Assembly (NCBI GenBank): GCA_014859905.1
Contig: JACZKT010000389.1
Span: 1 to 62,623, forward strand
Direction of reading: 5' to 3'
DNA length: 62,623 nucleotides
DNA from: Rubrivivax sp.
GTDB taxonomy: Bacteria; Pseudomonadota; Gammaproteobacteria; Burkholderiales; Burkholderiaceae_C
Part shown: one piece after another, positions 38,111 through 47,145 of the stretch
How positions within the stretch are numbered: the stretch's first letter is position 1
How the letters are laid out: each line of letters begins with the position of its first letter
The notes under the pieces: model-generated
What the model was told of the DNA's origin: nothing
Seen by the model: the letters and a program-made list of their open reading frames with translations, nothing else
Database searches by the model: none
Position numbers and translations under genes: made by a program

Positions 38111-38384
38111 ACGTCCGGGCCTTTAGGCCGTCATAGCGTCTCACTGCATCCAAGATTTCAGTCCGGACTTAGCGGGCAGCGCAAGCGATCACTTCTTAAC
38201 GTCCCACGAATACCCATCAAATCCGCGTCGCATCCGGGGGTTGTAGCGGGGGTCGTCGATTTGGGCGGAGAGCCCTGTAGGGCGGACCATCCCTCCGTCG
38301 AACTGCCGACCCCCGTCATGATGCCACACAGGGCGAGTCGGGCCCCACGCCAAGCCGCCCTGTTGCCTGCTGCACTGGCGATTC

Positions 38385-39668
38385 TCAGGCCGCACTGCGA
38401 GGCTCCTCCTGCTCTGCGGCATCCGTGACTTCAAGCTCCAGTTCACCTCCGGTATCCGAGGCTTCCTCAGCATCCGGCTGAACAACGGCGCACCACGCGG
38501 CCCAGTCTTGCATCAGCGCGCGGCGACGCTCGAAGAGGTCAGAGCGCCGGTAGGCGTTCTCGACGGCGTTCCCCACGGTGTGCGCCAACGAGAGCTCGGC
38601 CAGTTCCTTCGGGTACTGGGTCATCTCCGCCGCCCAGTCCCGGAACGTCGAGCGGAACCCGTGCACGGTCAGATCCGCACGGTTCATACGTCGCAGCACC
38701 GTCAACATGGACATGCTCGACAGCATCTTGTCTTCCCTCGCGCCAGGGAAGACAAGCACAGGGTGCAGGCCACGGAGCTTCTTCAAGATCTCCAGCGCGG
38801 CATCGACCAATGGGATGCGATGCTCCTTGCCGTTCTTCATACGCTCTGGGGGAATGATCCAGACGCGCGCCTTGAAGTCCATCTCGGCCCAGTTCGCCCC
38901 GAGCACCTCACCCGTTCGGCAGGCGGTGAGAACGGTGAGTTCCAGGGCTCGGGCCCCGATGCCCTTCTGCAGCCGCAATCCTTCGAAGAACGCCCCGGTT
39001 TCCCGATACGGCAAGGCCGGGTGATGCTTCACCTTCTTGAGCTTCGCCGGTTTCGGCAGCAGTTCTTCCAAGTGGCCATGCCACCGCGCCGGGTTCTCGC
39101 CTTCGCGATAGCCCTGCTTGGCAGCCCAAGACAAGACGCGCTCCATCCGCTCGCGGATCCGAGAGGCAGTCTCCGTCTTCGTCTTCCAGATCGGCTGCAG
39201 CACCTTCAGCACCAAAGGGGTGTCGATGCGCCGAACGTGGAGCTTCCCAAGGTGCGGCGAGACATACGTGCTCAGCGAGGTCTCCCACTGCTTCTGATGC
39301 TTCTCGTTCTTCCACGCTTCCTTGTGGCTCTTGATGTAGTCCGCCGCACAGCGGTCGAAGTCGAGATTGCTCAGTTGTTCGACCTTGTTGGCGACAACGA
39401 GCGCATTGCGCACCTCGAGCGGGTCCTTGCCTCCGGACAGACAGACCCGTGCGTCTCGCGCTTGCTCCCGCGCCTCGGCGAGGCCCACGGTATGCGTGGC
39501 TCCCAAGCCCATGTAGCGCTCTTTGCCGTCTCGCTCGTACCTGAAGATCCAGCTTTTCACCAAGGCCTTCGTGATCTGAAGGTACAGCCCTTTGCCGTCG
39601 GCGTAGCGACCCGGCTTCGAGAGCCGGGCAACCTTGAGCGCCGTCAGCTTTTCAATTCCGCCTGCCAT
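38385..39668 (-). CDS. P4-type integrase (DUF4102/Arm DNA-binding tyrosine recombinase)
   Basis: 'KLTALKVARLSKPGRYADGKGLYLQI...SWIFRYERDGKERYMGLGATHTVGLAEAREQA'; 'TACRTGEVLGANWAEMD', 'HGFRSTFRDWA', 'LAHTVGNAVENAYRR'. Confidence 0.95.
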   Translation of the reverse strand: MAGGIEKLTALKVARLSKPGRYADGKGLYLQITKALVKSWIFRYERDGKERYMGLGATHTVGLAEAREQARDARVCLSGGKDPLEVRNALVVANKVEQLSNLDFDRCAADYIKSHKEAWKNEKHQKQWETSLSTYVSPHLGKLHVRRIDTPLVLKVLQPIWKTKTETASRIRERMERVLSWAAKQGYREGENPARWHGHLEELLPKPAKLKKVKHHPALPYRETGAFFEGLRLQKGIGARALELTVLTACRTGEVLGANWAEMDFKARVWIIPPERMKNGKEHRIPLVDAALEILKKLRGLHPVLVFPGAREDKMLSSMSMLTVLRRMNRADLTVHGFRSTFRDWAAEMTQYPKELAELSLAHTVGNAVENAYRRSDLFERRRALMQDWAAWCAVVQPDAEEASDTGGELELEVTDAAEQEEPRSAA

Positions 39669-39719
39669 TTCGAGTGTCCTTTCATGCTGCCGGGGACAAC
39701 ATTTCCCGATCCAGTGCGT

Positions 39720-40019
39720 TCATGAAAACATCCGAAATCTCGCCTTCAACCCCCGGAAATTCGGCGCAAAAGCAGCCTCTGCGAGCACGCGCTGACGCGC
39801 GTGCAATCTCTCTCGTATCGCGTCGAACATGAGCATGGATGCCCCACAGCCGCATGCGCAGCGCTGCCACTGCCCGCCACCCAAAGTTGGCTTCGTCAAG
39901 GGCCGGCATCTGCAGCAGCGCTTCAGTCCTGGCGCACTCCGCTTGCGATCCGGTGCCGCCGCGCCTTGAGGAAGGCCGCCGGAGATCGCGGCAAGAACCT
40001 GCTGTACCGATTCACTCAC
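39720..40019 (-). CDS. small Cys-rich ICE-type protein
   Basis: GTG start overlaps stop of 40012-40146 ORF; 'RCCRCRPLTKPTLGGGQWQRCACGCGASMLMFDAIRERLHARQRVLAEAAF'. Confidence 0.5.
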   Translation of the reverse strand: MSESVQQVLAAISGGLPQGAAAPDRKRSAPGLKRCCRCRPLTKPTLGGGQWQRCACGCGASMLMFDAIRERLHARQRVLAEAAFAPNFRGLKARFRMFS

Positions 40020-40146
40020 GCTCGATCAGCGTGTCGGCGTAGGCCATGCCGTGCTGCAGTCGGGTGAACAGCGAACGTGCCGTCTGATGAGATGGAACGG
40101 CGTAGATTTCGGCGAAGCAGATTTGGCTGATCAGTTCGTGATTCAT
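40012..40146 (-). CDS. 44-aa small protein MNHELISQICFAEIYAVPSHQTARSLFTRLQHGMAYADTLIERE
   Basis: Translated by eye; coupled to downstream GTG ORF. Confidence 0.5.
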   Translation of the reverse strand: MNHELISQICFAEIYAVPSHQTARSLFTRLQHGMAYADTLIERE

Positions 40147-40273
40147 GGCTGGCGAGGCCTGAAGCCCGGTGCACGGACGACAAAACCCAGATGCTCACGC
40201 GAATGCGCCGAATGACCCAGGAAGAGAGGCACCAAAGGACGTGGCGTTTCGCAACTAGCCAGCGTGAGACGAC

Positions 40274-40825
40274 CTATCTGGCAAGGCGATCCGGGCAGAT
40301 GGATCGGTAGGCGCAGGTTCGGCACACCCCTACCGAAGCCGCGGGCGTTGGATTGATCCGGCCAGCCAAGATGGCCTCGCGCCGCCTGACCAATGCGACC
40401 ACGGCTTCTCCCGAGGCCAGCTGAACTCGATGGGGCTCGCGCGCGCCGTCCGGCATCTGGGCGACCACATAGCCGTGGTGCGCGACGACTTGCCCGGTCT
40501 TGAGCTCGAGCGCCAGCCTTTGCGCCGACAACTGGATCACATCCGACCGGAACGCGCGATTGACGTTGCGGGTCTTCAGTTCCAAGAGCACGACCAGACC
40601 CGACGGCATCCGATAAGCGCGATCCAGCCTTGTCGAGAGCCGAACCGGCTCCGATATGTCGAACCGCCTTTCCAGACAGATCAGCTCCGCATCCTTCAGG
40701 TCCGAAGGGCGACCGACCCTCTCCATGCGATCAGCCAGCACCGCGCGTCGGCGCCGCAAGGTCACGATCATCCCGAGTGCCAGGGCGAGCGTCAGTAGCA
40801 CCCATGCAGGCCAGTTTGTCGTCAC
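40274..40825 (-). CDS. membrane-anchored Cas4/PD-(D/E)XK-like nuclease
   Basis: VTTNWPAWVLLTLALALGMIVTLRRRR (single TM), 'GLVVLLELKTRNVNRAF', 'DVIQLSAQRLALE', C-terminal 'CRTCAYRSIC'. Confidence 0.65.
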   Translation of the reverse strand: MTTNWPAWVLLTLALALGMIVTLRRRRAVLADRMERVGRPSDLKDAELICLERRFDISEPVRLSTRLDRAYRMPSGLVVLLELKTRNVNRAFRSDVIQLSAQRLALELKTGQVVAHHGYVVAQMPDGAREPHRVQLASGEAVVALVRRREAILAGRINPTPAASVGVCRTCAYRSICPDRLAR

Positions 40826-41145
40826 CCGCTTTCTCCTGGATCTCGAGCCCGACGCCTGCACCCAGCGAGCGAGCGCAGCACAGCGAGCGCAAAGCGCACG
40901 CAGAGCCCCACGAACCACGAAGCGCGCGCGACGCGGCGGCGTCGACTCTCTCCCTCTTTCGCGGCAAGGCCATCGCGATGAAACCGTTCGTGCGCACGCA
41001 GGCCTCGCCACATTCCCCGTCGTTGCGCCGACGTCCGCCGCGTGCCGTGGCGATGTGCCAGCAACACTCTTCGCTCGCACACCCCCATTTCCGCCAGTTC
41101 GGACGCGCTGACCGCATCACGAGGTTGGTTGGCATGCTTCTTCAT

Positions 41146-41439
41146 CTACGCCTCCCCGACCGGCGGCGCTTCGAAGACCTGATTGGTGTGACGGGCGACC
41201 GACGGGCTGACACTCGGCTCGCTCGCCGGGCTTACCAGCGGGCCCATTGCCGCGACACCTTGCGCCGCCATCCAGTGCTGCGCGATCAACCCCTCGTACG
41301 CCAGAAACCGCAGGCGGTTCACCCGCTTCGTGCCCTTGTTGAACCGGATCAGGTCGTCGTACAGGCGCGGGTTGTCGTCACGCGTCATCTCGAACAGCAG
41401 CCGCACCGGCTCTTGGGCACGCTTCGCATCCTGAGTCAT
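41146..41439 (-). CDS. ParR/StbB-like partner of ParM-like protein
   Basis: 97-aa protein coupled (4-nt overlap) downstream of ParM-like gene. Confidence 0.5.
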   Translation of the reverse strand: MTQDAKRAQEPVRLLFEMTRDDNPRLYDDLIRFNKGTKRVNRLRFLAYEGLIAQHWMAAQGVAAMGPLVSPASEPSVSPSVARHTNQVFEAPPVGEA

Positions 41440-42488
41440 GCGCCGCCTCCTTCAGATGCCGTCATGCGCTGCCGGCTCGCAGTGGTCAGCGTCGTGTGCG
41501 CGTAGTTCGTCCCTGCGATCTGGTAGCCGCGCACATTGGCGAACACCGGCTCCTTCACCTCAAGGATCAGGTGGGTGCTGAACGCCTGCTTGACGGCCTT
41601 CTTGAACAGGAAAGCGCCGCCGCCCACCAGGATCACGTGCTGCACGTTGAAGGCGCCGCCAATGCGACGCATCATGGCCGCGACGGCGTCCTTGGCGATG
41701 ATCTCGACCATCGGCCGCATGCGCGCCGGGTTGTACTGTCGCTGGTAGACCGTGAGGGTCTTGCCATTGCGTAGCGCCCAGTCGATGCTGTCCAGGTTCG
41801 TGTAAGCCTGTCCGATCTCCTGGCTGATGTCGTCGGCGACCAGCTGCAGGATGTTCGAGACGCCGCGGTCCACGGAGTAGCTCTGCTTGTACGAGAGCTT
41901 CATGCCGCGCGCGACCAGCCAGTCGAAGGTCCGCGAGCCCGGGTCGATGACCAGGCTCTGTTCATGCTCCATCGCCTCGACCTTGTCGTGTTGCGTGGCG
42001 TAGTCGATCAGCGCGCCGTTGGGCTGCGCCATCGCGAGTGCCTTGTGCACGACCACGGTCTTGCCGCCGCCCACATCGTGGCGGCCGGTCATCAGTTTCT
42101 CGAGGGCTGCCTTCTTGGCCGCGAACGCCGCCACCGGCAGGCCGACCACAAGCAAGTCGACGGCGTCGACCTTCATCATCCGCAGCGCACCGCGTGCCAG
42201 CGCCAGGTACTGCGGCGTCTCGATGTAGTCGCCGTGGATCTCGGTGGCGCGGAAGGCATCGGCCGCCAGCATCACGTCCGGGCCGACCTCGTAGTACAGG
42301 CCGCCGATGGGAATGGCGAAGGTCTTGCGCCCTTCGCTGCCCAATGCTTTCGACGGGTCACGCGGTGTGGGGTAGGCCCTCGACGGGAAGCTGGCGCAGC
42401 GAATGTCGCTGGCACGGCCGCCACCGATGCCGGTGACGAACTTGGTGTTGCCGAATCCGACATCCACCGCTCGGACGATCAATTCCAT
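41436..42488 (-). CDS. ParM/StbA-like actin-family protein (PRTRC protein D-like)
   Basis: 'IVRAVDVGFGNTKFVTGIGG', 'LVIDPGSRTFDWLVARG', 'HVILVGGGAFLFKKAVKQAF'. Confidence 0.8.
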   Translation of the reverse strand: MELIVRAVDVGFGNTKFVTGIGGGRASDIRCASFPSRAYPTPRDPSKALGSEGRKTFAIPIGGLYYEVGPDVMLAADAFRATEIHGDYIETPQYLALARGALRMMKVDAVDLLVVGLPVAAFAAKKAALEKLMTGRHDVGGGKTVVVHKALAMAQPNGALIDYATQHDKVEAMEHEQSLVIDPGSRTFDWLVARGMKLSYKQSYSVDRGVSNILQLVADDISQEIGQAYTNLDSIDWALRNGKTLTVYQRQYNPARMRPMVEIIAKDAVAAMMRRIGGAFNVQHVILVGGGAFLFKKAVKQAFSTHLILEVKEPVFANVRGYQIAGTNYAHTTLTTASRQRMTASEGGGA

Positions 42489-43001
42489 GGGGGGCTCCGT
42501 TTTGTGGTTCACGGTTGGTCAGCATCGACATGCCGATGCGACGCGTCCACGCAGAACACCCCTCCAAAACGCCCGATTTCGCGACCGGCTCGAACCTGGG
42601 TCCGACTACAACGTCATCGACTCGCATCCAAACGCGAGCAGCTCGCTCGTGCGCTTCGGGAGGTTCCTGCATGTCGAGCTACGTTCTCACTCGAATGAGG
42701 CTCGTCAACCCCGCTCACCGCGCAGAGGGCGCCGCCGCCGCCGACCTGCCGGCACGGCCACAAAGGTTCCCCCTTGGACCAGAGGCAGCAAGATTGATTG
42801 TCAACCCCGCATCCAGCCTCGCTCCTGGACCCTTCGGGACAATAAACGCGGCTCACAAGCACATCCCGGCCCTGTTTTCGCCACCATCAATCGCTGCGAC
42901 ATCAAGCCAGTTGCGGCGCCCACGGCTTGACCCGGGCGCAGGCCCAGCGTCAACTATGGTTTCCCGTTGGCCGCCCTGGCCATGCTCCTCACGGAGCCAA
43001 A

Positions 43002-43043
43002 GGCGTCGCAGTCGTTACCTGCCCTTCAAGCCCCGGCCTTCGA
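43002..43043 (+). repeat. GGCGTCGCAGTCGTTACCTGCC box followed by hairpin CCCGGC-CTTCGA-GCCGGG
   Basis: Same 22-nt box at 52572-52593 and (one mismatch) 56180-56201. Confidence 0.7.
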
Positions 43044-43690
43044 GCCGGGACAGCCATCGCCCTTCGAGGCGCTGGCCCCGAGGTCCATTTCGTAGTGCAT
43101 GTGCCCGTGGCCCTGCCGGCGTTCACCGCCGGGCGTTCCTGAAACGCGCCACCGCCTTCGACACCCAGGTCGGCACCCGATGCCGCACCGCTGTTCCCGC
43201 CATCGCTTGAGCACGCGTTCCACGCAGCGCGCGGTCGTGTTTGCCCTGTTGGGCTCCACGCGCGCACCCGCTCACAGACTCGGCACCGCCCTGGACATTC
43301 GGTCAGGGGTGGACCCATGCGAGTCGATGGCGCTACGAATCCAGAACTGATCCACCACGCGCGTGCAAGGCCTGACCTTGCCGCCGATGCCGACCGCCAT
43401 GCCCATGAGGCCGGCGGGCATCACCAACCCCACAGTTGCAGAAATGCACAGGTGGGACGGATCACTCGTTTCATTTTTAAGACCGACCGAGCTGGCCACT
43501 GCGCGTGCAGCGGCCGGCAAACCGCCTGGGTCGGTGCCGCAACGCCGTGGTCGCGTGCGGCGCCGAAGTTCTCGACCACGCACCGGCCAGGGCGACGGAA
43601 TCCGCCCGGCCGATGTCCCGCATCGGATTCCACGTCAACAGCCACCTCAACCCGCCGTTCGGGCGGCGGGTCTCAGTCTGGAGGTCCTCC

Positions 43691-44908
43691 ATGCCCGCCA
43701 TCGATCACCGTGAACCTCATCCCCCGATATCCCGCCGCCGACGTCAGGAGAGTCTCAGCCCAGGGCGGTCCAGTCGGTATCAGCCGACGCGCCGGCAGAG
43801 CTGGGCCGGGAAGTCGCCGAAAGAAATCCTGGCGAGCTACTCGCCGGGCAAGGCTGCGCCTGAGCAGGTGCTCGAAGTGCTCATCGAGCTCTTCAACACG
43901 CTGCACACCTCGCTCGAGAAGACGGTGTCGCACAAGACGCGGCACGAACGCGCGCACTTCCTGCGGCGCTTCTTCCGCGACCTGCGCCTGAAGGCCGGGT
44001 TCAAGACGATGCCCGACCCGCGCAACCTCGGGCAGAAGCACATCCGCGCCATGGTGCAGGTCTGGAAGCAGGATCACCTGGCGCCGGCGACCATCCAGAC
44101 CTACCTGAGCTTCCTGCGCGGCCTGGGCATGTGGATGGGCAAACACGGCTTCGTGCGCAGCCCTGCGTACTACGGCCTGATCGTGGATGAGTACCAGCGC
44201 CACGAGTACGCCCAGCGCGACAAGAGCTGGTCGGCCCAGGGGATCGACATCGACACTTTGATCAACGAGGTGTGCGCCTTCGACTGCCACGTCGGGGCAT
44301 GCCTGCGGCTGATCTGGGCCTTCGGCCTGCGGCGCAAGGAAGCGATGCAGTTCCGGCCTTTCGAGCACGTGCTGCCGTTTGATGAAACGGGCCTGCCGCC
44401 CGACGACAAGGCAGCGGATCGGTATGTGCGCATCAAGGGCAAAGGTGGGCGCGTGCGCTGGCTGGCGGTGGACAGCCCCGCCCGCGTGGTGGCCGTGGCT
44501 TTCGCGCAAGACCAGGTCAGCGGCCAGGATGCCCACATGGGCGATCCCGCACGCGACCTCAAGCGGAATCTCCGCCGATTCGACTACGTGATGGAGAAGT
44601 TCGGCATCACGCTGCGCGAGCGGGGTGCCACCGGGCACGGCCTGCGGCATGAAGTGCTCATGGAAACCTACACCGGCCTCACAGGCGTCAAGCCGCCGGT
44701 GCGCGGCGGTGGGCCGGTGTCGGCCGAGGCGGACATGGCGGCGCGACAGTCCGTGTCGGCGCTGGCTGGCCATGCCCGCATCAGAGCTTCGGGTGCGTAT
44801 TTAGGTGCCGTCCTGCCGAAATTGCGTGGGCGGCCTGCGACGCCGCGCGACACCCCAAAGTCGCAGTCAGCCGGAGACGACGAGGCCCCCGATTCGATAC
44901 CGGCCTGA
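43691..44908 (+). CDS. Integrase_1-type tyrosine recombinase
   Basis: 'SHKTRHERAHFLRRFFRDLRLKAGFKTMPDPRNLGQKHIRAMVQVW...TIQTYLSFLRGLGMWMGK', 'AFGLRRKEAMQFRPFEH', 'GHGLRHEVLMETYTGLTG', 'LAGHARIRASGAYLG'. Confidence 0.85.
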   Translation: MPAIDHREPHPPISRRRRQESLSPGRSSRYQPTRRQSWAGKSPKEILASYSPGKAAPEQVLEVLIELFNTLHTSLEKTVSHKTRHERAHFLRRFFRDLRLKAGFKTMPDPRNLGQKHIRAMVQVWKQDHLAPATIQTYLSFLRGLGMWMGKHGFVRSPAYYGLIVDEYQRHEYAQRDKSWSAQGIDIDTLINEVCAFDCHVGACLRLIWAFGLRRKEAMQFRPFEHVLPFDETGLPPDDKAADRYVRIKGKGGRVRWLAVDSPARVVAVAFAQDQVSGQDAHMGDPARDLKRNLRRFDYVMEKFGITLRERGATGHGLRHEVLMETYTGLTGVKPPVRGGGPVSAEADMAARQSVSALAGHARIRASGAYLGAVLPKLRGRPATPRDTPKSQSAGDDEAPDSIPA

Positions 44909-44981
44909 ACCGCACGACATCGAGCAGCGCACGGTGTTCCCACCCGATGCGCCACTCGCTACCGGTCGTTGCCGTGCAGTG

Positions 44982-47006
44982 CTACGCAGCCAAGGCCTCG
45001 GGTGAAGCTGGCTCCGGCGCATCGTCAAGCGCTTCGTCGGTCGCCGTCTCCACCGCCCGCCGCGTGCGCAGGCATGCGGGCAGCCAGCCCCTTGCCGCCA
45101 CGGTCTGTTCCGCGCCGCTCGCGGCGTCGGCCTTCTTCAGCGCGGCCAATGGGCTGGCCGCGTTGGCATCCACCGCTTCCGTCACCACGTCGAGAATGCG
45201 CGCCTTCGACACGTGGCTGAAGTACGAAGCGCTGGTGGCCGCCCACCACTTGTTCATGTCCAGTCCCAAGGCCGCGGCCAGCGCGTCCGTGCGCTGCCGT
45301 TCAGGCTCGATGCCATAGAGGCCCGTCACGGTCATCGCGACCGCGAAGGTCAGCAGTTGAATCACCGTCGCCTGCTCCTGCGTCAGCAGCCAGGGGAACA
45401 CCTGGTCCATCTCCTGCGGCAGGCGAGCGGCCCACGACGTGCGCTCGGCCTGAACCCTGGCCCAGGCGGCGCTGCCCTGCATGTCTTCGGCCGCGGCCTG
45501 CAAATCGGACTGGCTGTCTGCCGCCGTGATGGCGAAGACCGTCTCCGGCCGCTGGTACCCGCGGGCATCGTCTCGGAAGATCAGCTGCGCCAGTTGCGCC
45601 GTGAGCGCTGCCAGCGCCACGTCGGGGCGGGCCGTCAACTCGGCCTGCACGGCCGCAACGCGGTGGGCGGTGAGGCGCCGGGTCAGTCTCTCGGAGTGCA
45701 CCGGTCGGGTCTTGGCCGAGGGCATCGACACCACTGACTCACCCGCGCCATCCGCTTCGCTGGCCTGCCGCGCGGCGTCGGCCATGCCGCTGCGGTCGTC
45801 CGGCCGGATCAAGCCGTACTTGACCTCGGCCGTTCCCTTGCTGCCCACGAAGACCACGCAGCCAGCCTGGGCCATGAGCTCGGGTGGCCAGACGCACAGG
45901 GCATCCTGCAAGGCCCTCAGTTGGGTTTCCAGCACCTCGGCCTCTGCTTCGAGCTTGAGGAACTCCCGGTCATCGTTCTCATCGTCGCCCTCGTGCTCCT
46001 GCAACGCGTCCATCCGTGACTGCAGGGTGTCGAGTTGGCTCCGCAAGCCCACCATGGCGCCGGCTTCTTCGTCGCTCGGTGTGCGCCTCGTCTTGCGCAG
46101 CTCACCGAACTTGACGAACTCCTCGAAGACATAGCGCGCCCGAACGTCGACCCACTTCCAGCCCTCGGCGGCGACCTGTCTGGCCTTCTTGCGCAGCTTG
46201 TCGGTTGCCAGTGAGTCCAGCAGGGCGGCGTCGAGCAAGTAGGCCTTCCTGTCGTCGTCACTGAACAGGTCGCGCCGCAGCGTGCCACCCGCCTTCTCGT
46301 AGGCCTTGAGCGTGACGTAGCGCGCAACCGGATCGGTGTCGGATTCGATTTCGCCCTGCGTCAGCAACTGGCGCAGGTAGTCGGGTCGGCGGTTCCACGA
46401 CGGCATGCCGGTCCACACCTGCTCCTGACGCGCATGGTCGTCGCACGAGGCCAGCACCATCAGGCAATCCAGCCCGATCTGCCCCTCGCGAAACTGTGCC
46501 ATCAGGCGCGGCGAGACCGCCGCCAGCTTCATGCGGCGCTTCACCACCAGGGGCGTGACGCCGAACGCCGCAGCCACGTCCTCGACCGATTTGCCCGCAC
46601 CGATCAGCTTGGCGAAGGCGACGTATTCGTCGGCCGGATGCATGGGGATGTGGAACACGTTCTCGGCGAGGCTGGCGATGAGCGCCTTGTCGGCGGGCAC
46701 GATCAGCACCGGCACCGGGTAGTTCTCGGGGATGTCATCGGCCTGCGCCAGCGCCGTCAGCGCTTCGAGCCGGCGCCCGCCGGCGCAGACCTCGTGCATG
46801 CCGCGCACGCCCTTCACGACGATCAGGTTCTGCAGCACGCCGCTGTCCTTGATCGAGGCAGCGAGTTCCGCAATGCTCAGCTTGGGCGTGCTGCCTTGCG
46901 GGCGCACCTGGCGCTCCTCCGACAGCACCAGTTTGTTGAGGGGCACCGTCGTGCGCGGGGACGCCGCGATGACGGCTTCGATTTCGGCTTTGGAGAATTT
47001 CATCAA
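44982..47006 (-). CDS. ParB-family protein (PRTRC-type)
   Basis: 'RPQGSTPKLSIAELAASIKDSGVLQNLIVVKG...HEVCAGGRRLEAL...LIASLAENVFHIPMHPADEYVAFAKL..SVEDVAAAFGVTPLVVKRRMKLAAVSPRL'. Confidence 0.92.
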   Translation of the reverse strand: MMKFSKAEIEAVIAASPRTTVPLNKLVLSEERQVRPQGSTPKLSIAELAASIKDSGVLQNLIVVKGVRGMHEVCAGGRRLEALTALAQADDIPENYPVPVLIVPADKALIASLAENVFHIPMHPADEYVAFAKLIGAGKSVEDVAAAFGVTPLVVKRRMKLAAVSPRLMAQFREGQIGLDCLMVLASCDDHARQEQVWTGMPSWNRRPDYLRQLLTQGEIESDTDPVARYVTLKAYEKAGGTLRRDLFSDDDRKAYLLDAALLDSLATDKLRKKARQVAAEGWKWVDVRARYVFEEFVKFGELRKTRRTPSDEEAGAMVGLRSQLDTLQSRMDALQEHEGDDENDDREFLKLEAEAEVLETQLRALQDALCVWPPELMAQAGCVVFVGSKGTAEVKYGLIRPDDRSGMADAARQASEADGAGESVVSMPSAKTRPVHSERLTRRLTAHRVAAVQAELTARPDVALAALTAQLAQLIFRDDARGYQRPETVFAITAADSQSDLQAAAEDMQGSAAWARVQAERTSWAARLPQEMDQVFPWLLTQEQATVIQLLTFAVAMTVTGLYGIEPERQRTDALAAALGLDMNKWWAATSASYFSHVSKARILDVVTEAVDANAASPLAALKKADAASGAEQTVAARGWLPACLRTRRAVETATDEALDDAPEPASPEALAA

Positions 47007-47145
47007 GGGCTCCTGAACGCGGTGAGTGGGCCCGCTCCATGCGGGACCGTGCGTTCAGAATCTCATCCGCGGCCGTGCTTTCAAGTGCGTCGGGGGCGGG
47101 AACGATTCCCAGCCTGCCCCCACGGCCATTCCGCTCCAGCGACGA

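Noticed and set aside
38100-38113. Complete tRNA gene
   Set aside because: Only the acceptor 3' end-like 11-14 nt are present; no T-arm, anticodon arm or D-arm.
38508-39725. 405-aa plus-strand ORF
   Set aside because: Antisense to the P4-type integrase.
43673-44773. 366-aa minus-strand ORF
   Set aside because: Antisense shadow of the Integrase_1-type recombinase; His/Val-rich shadow composition.
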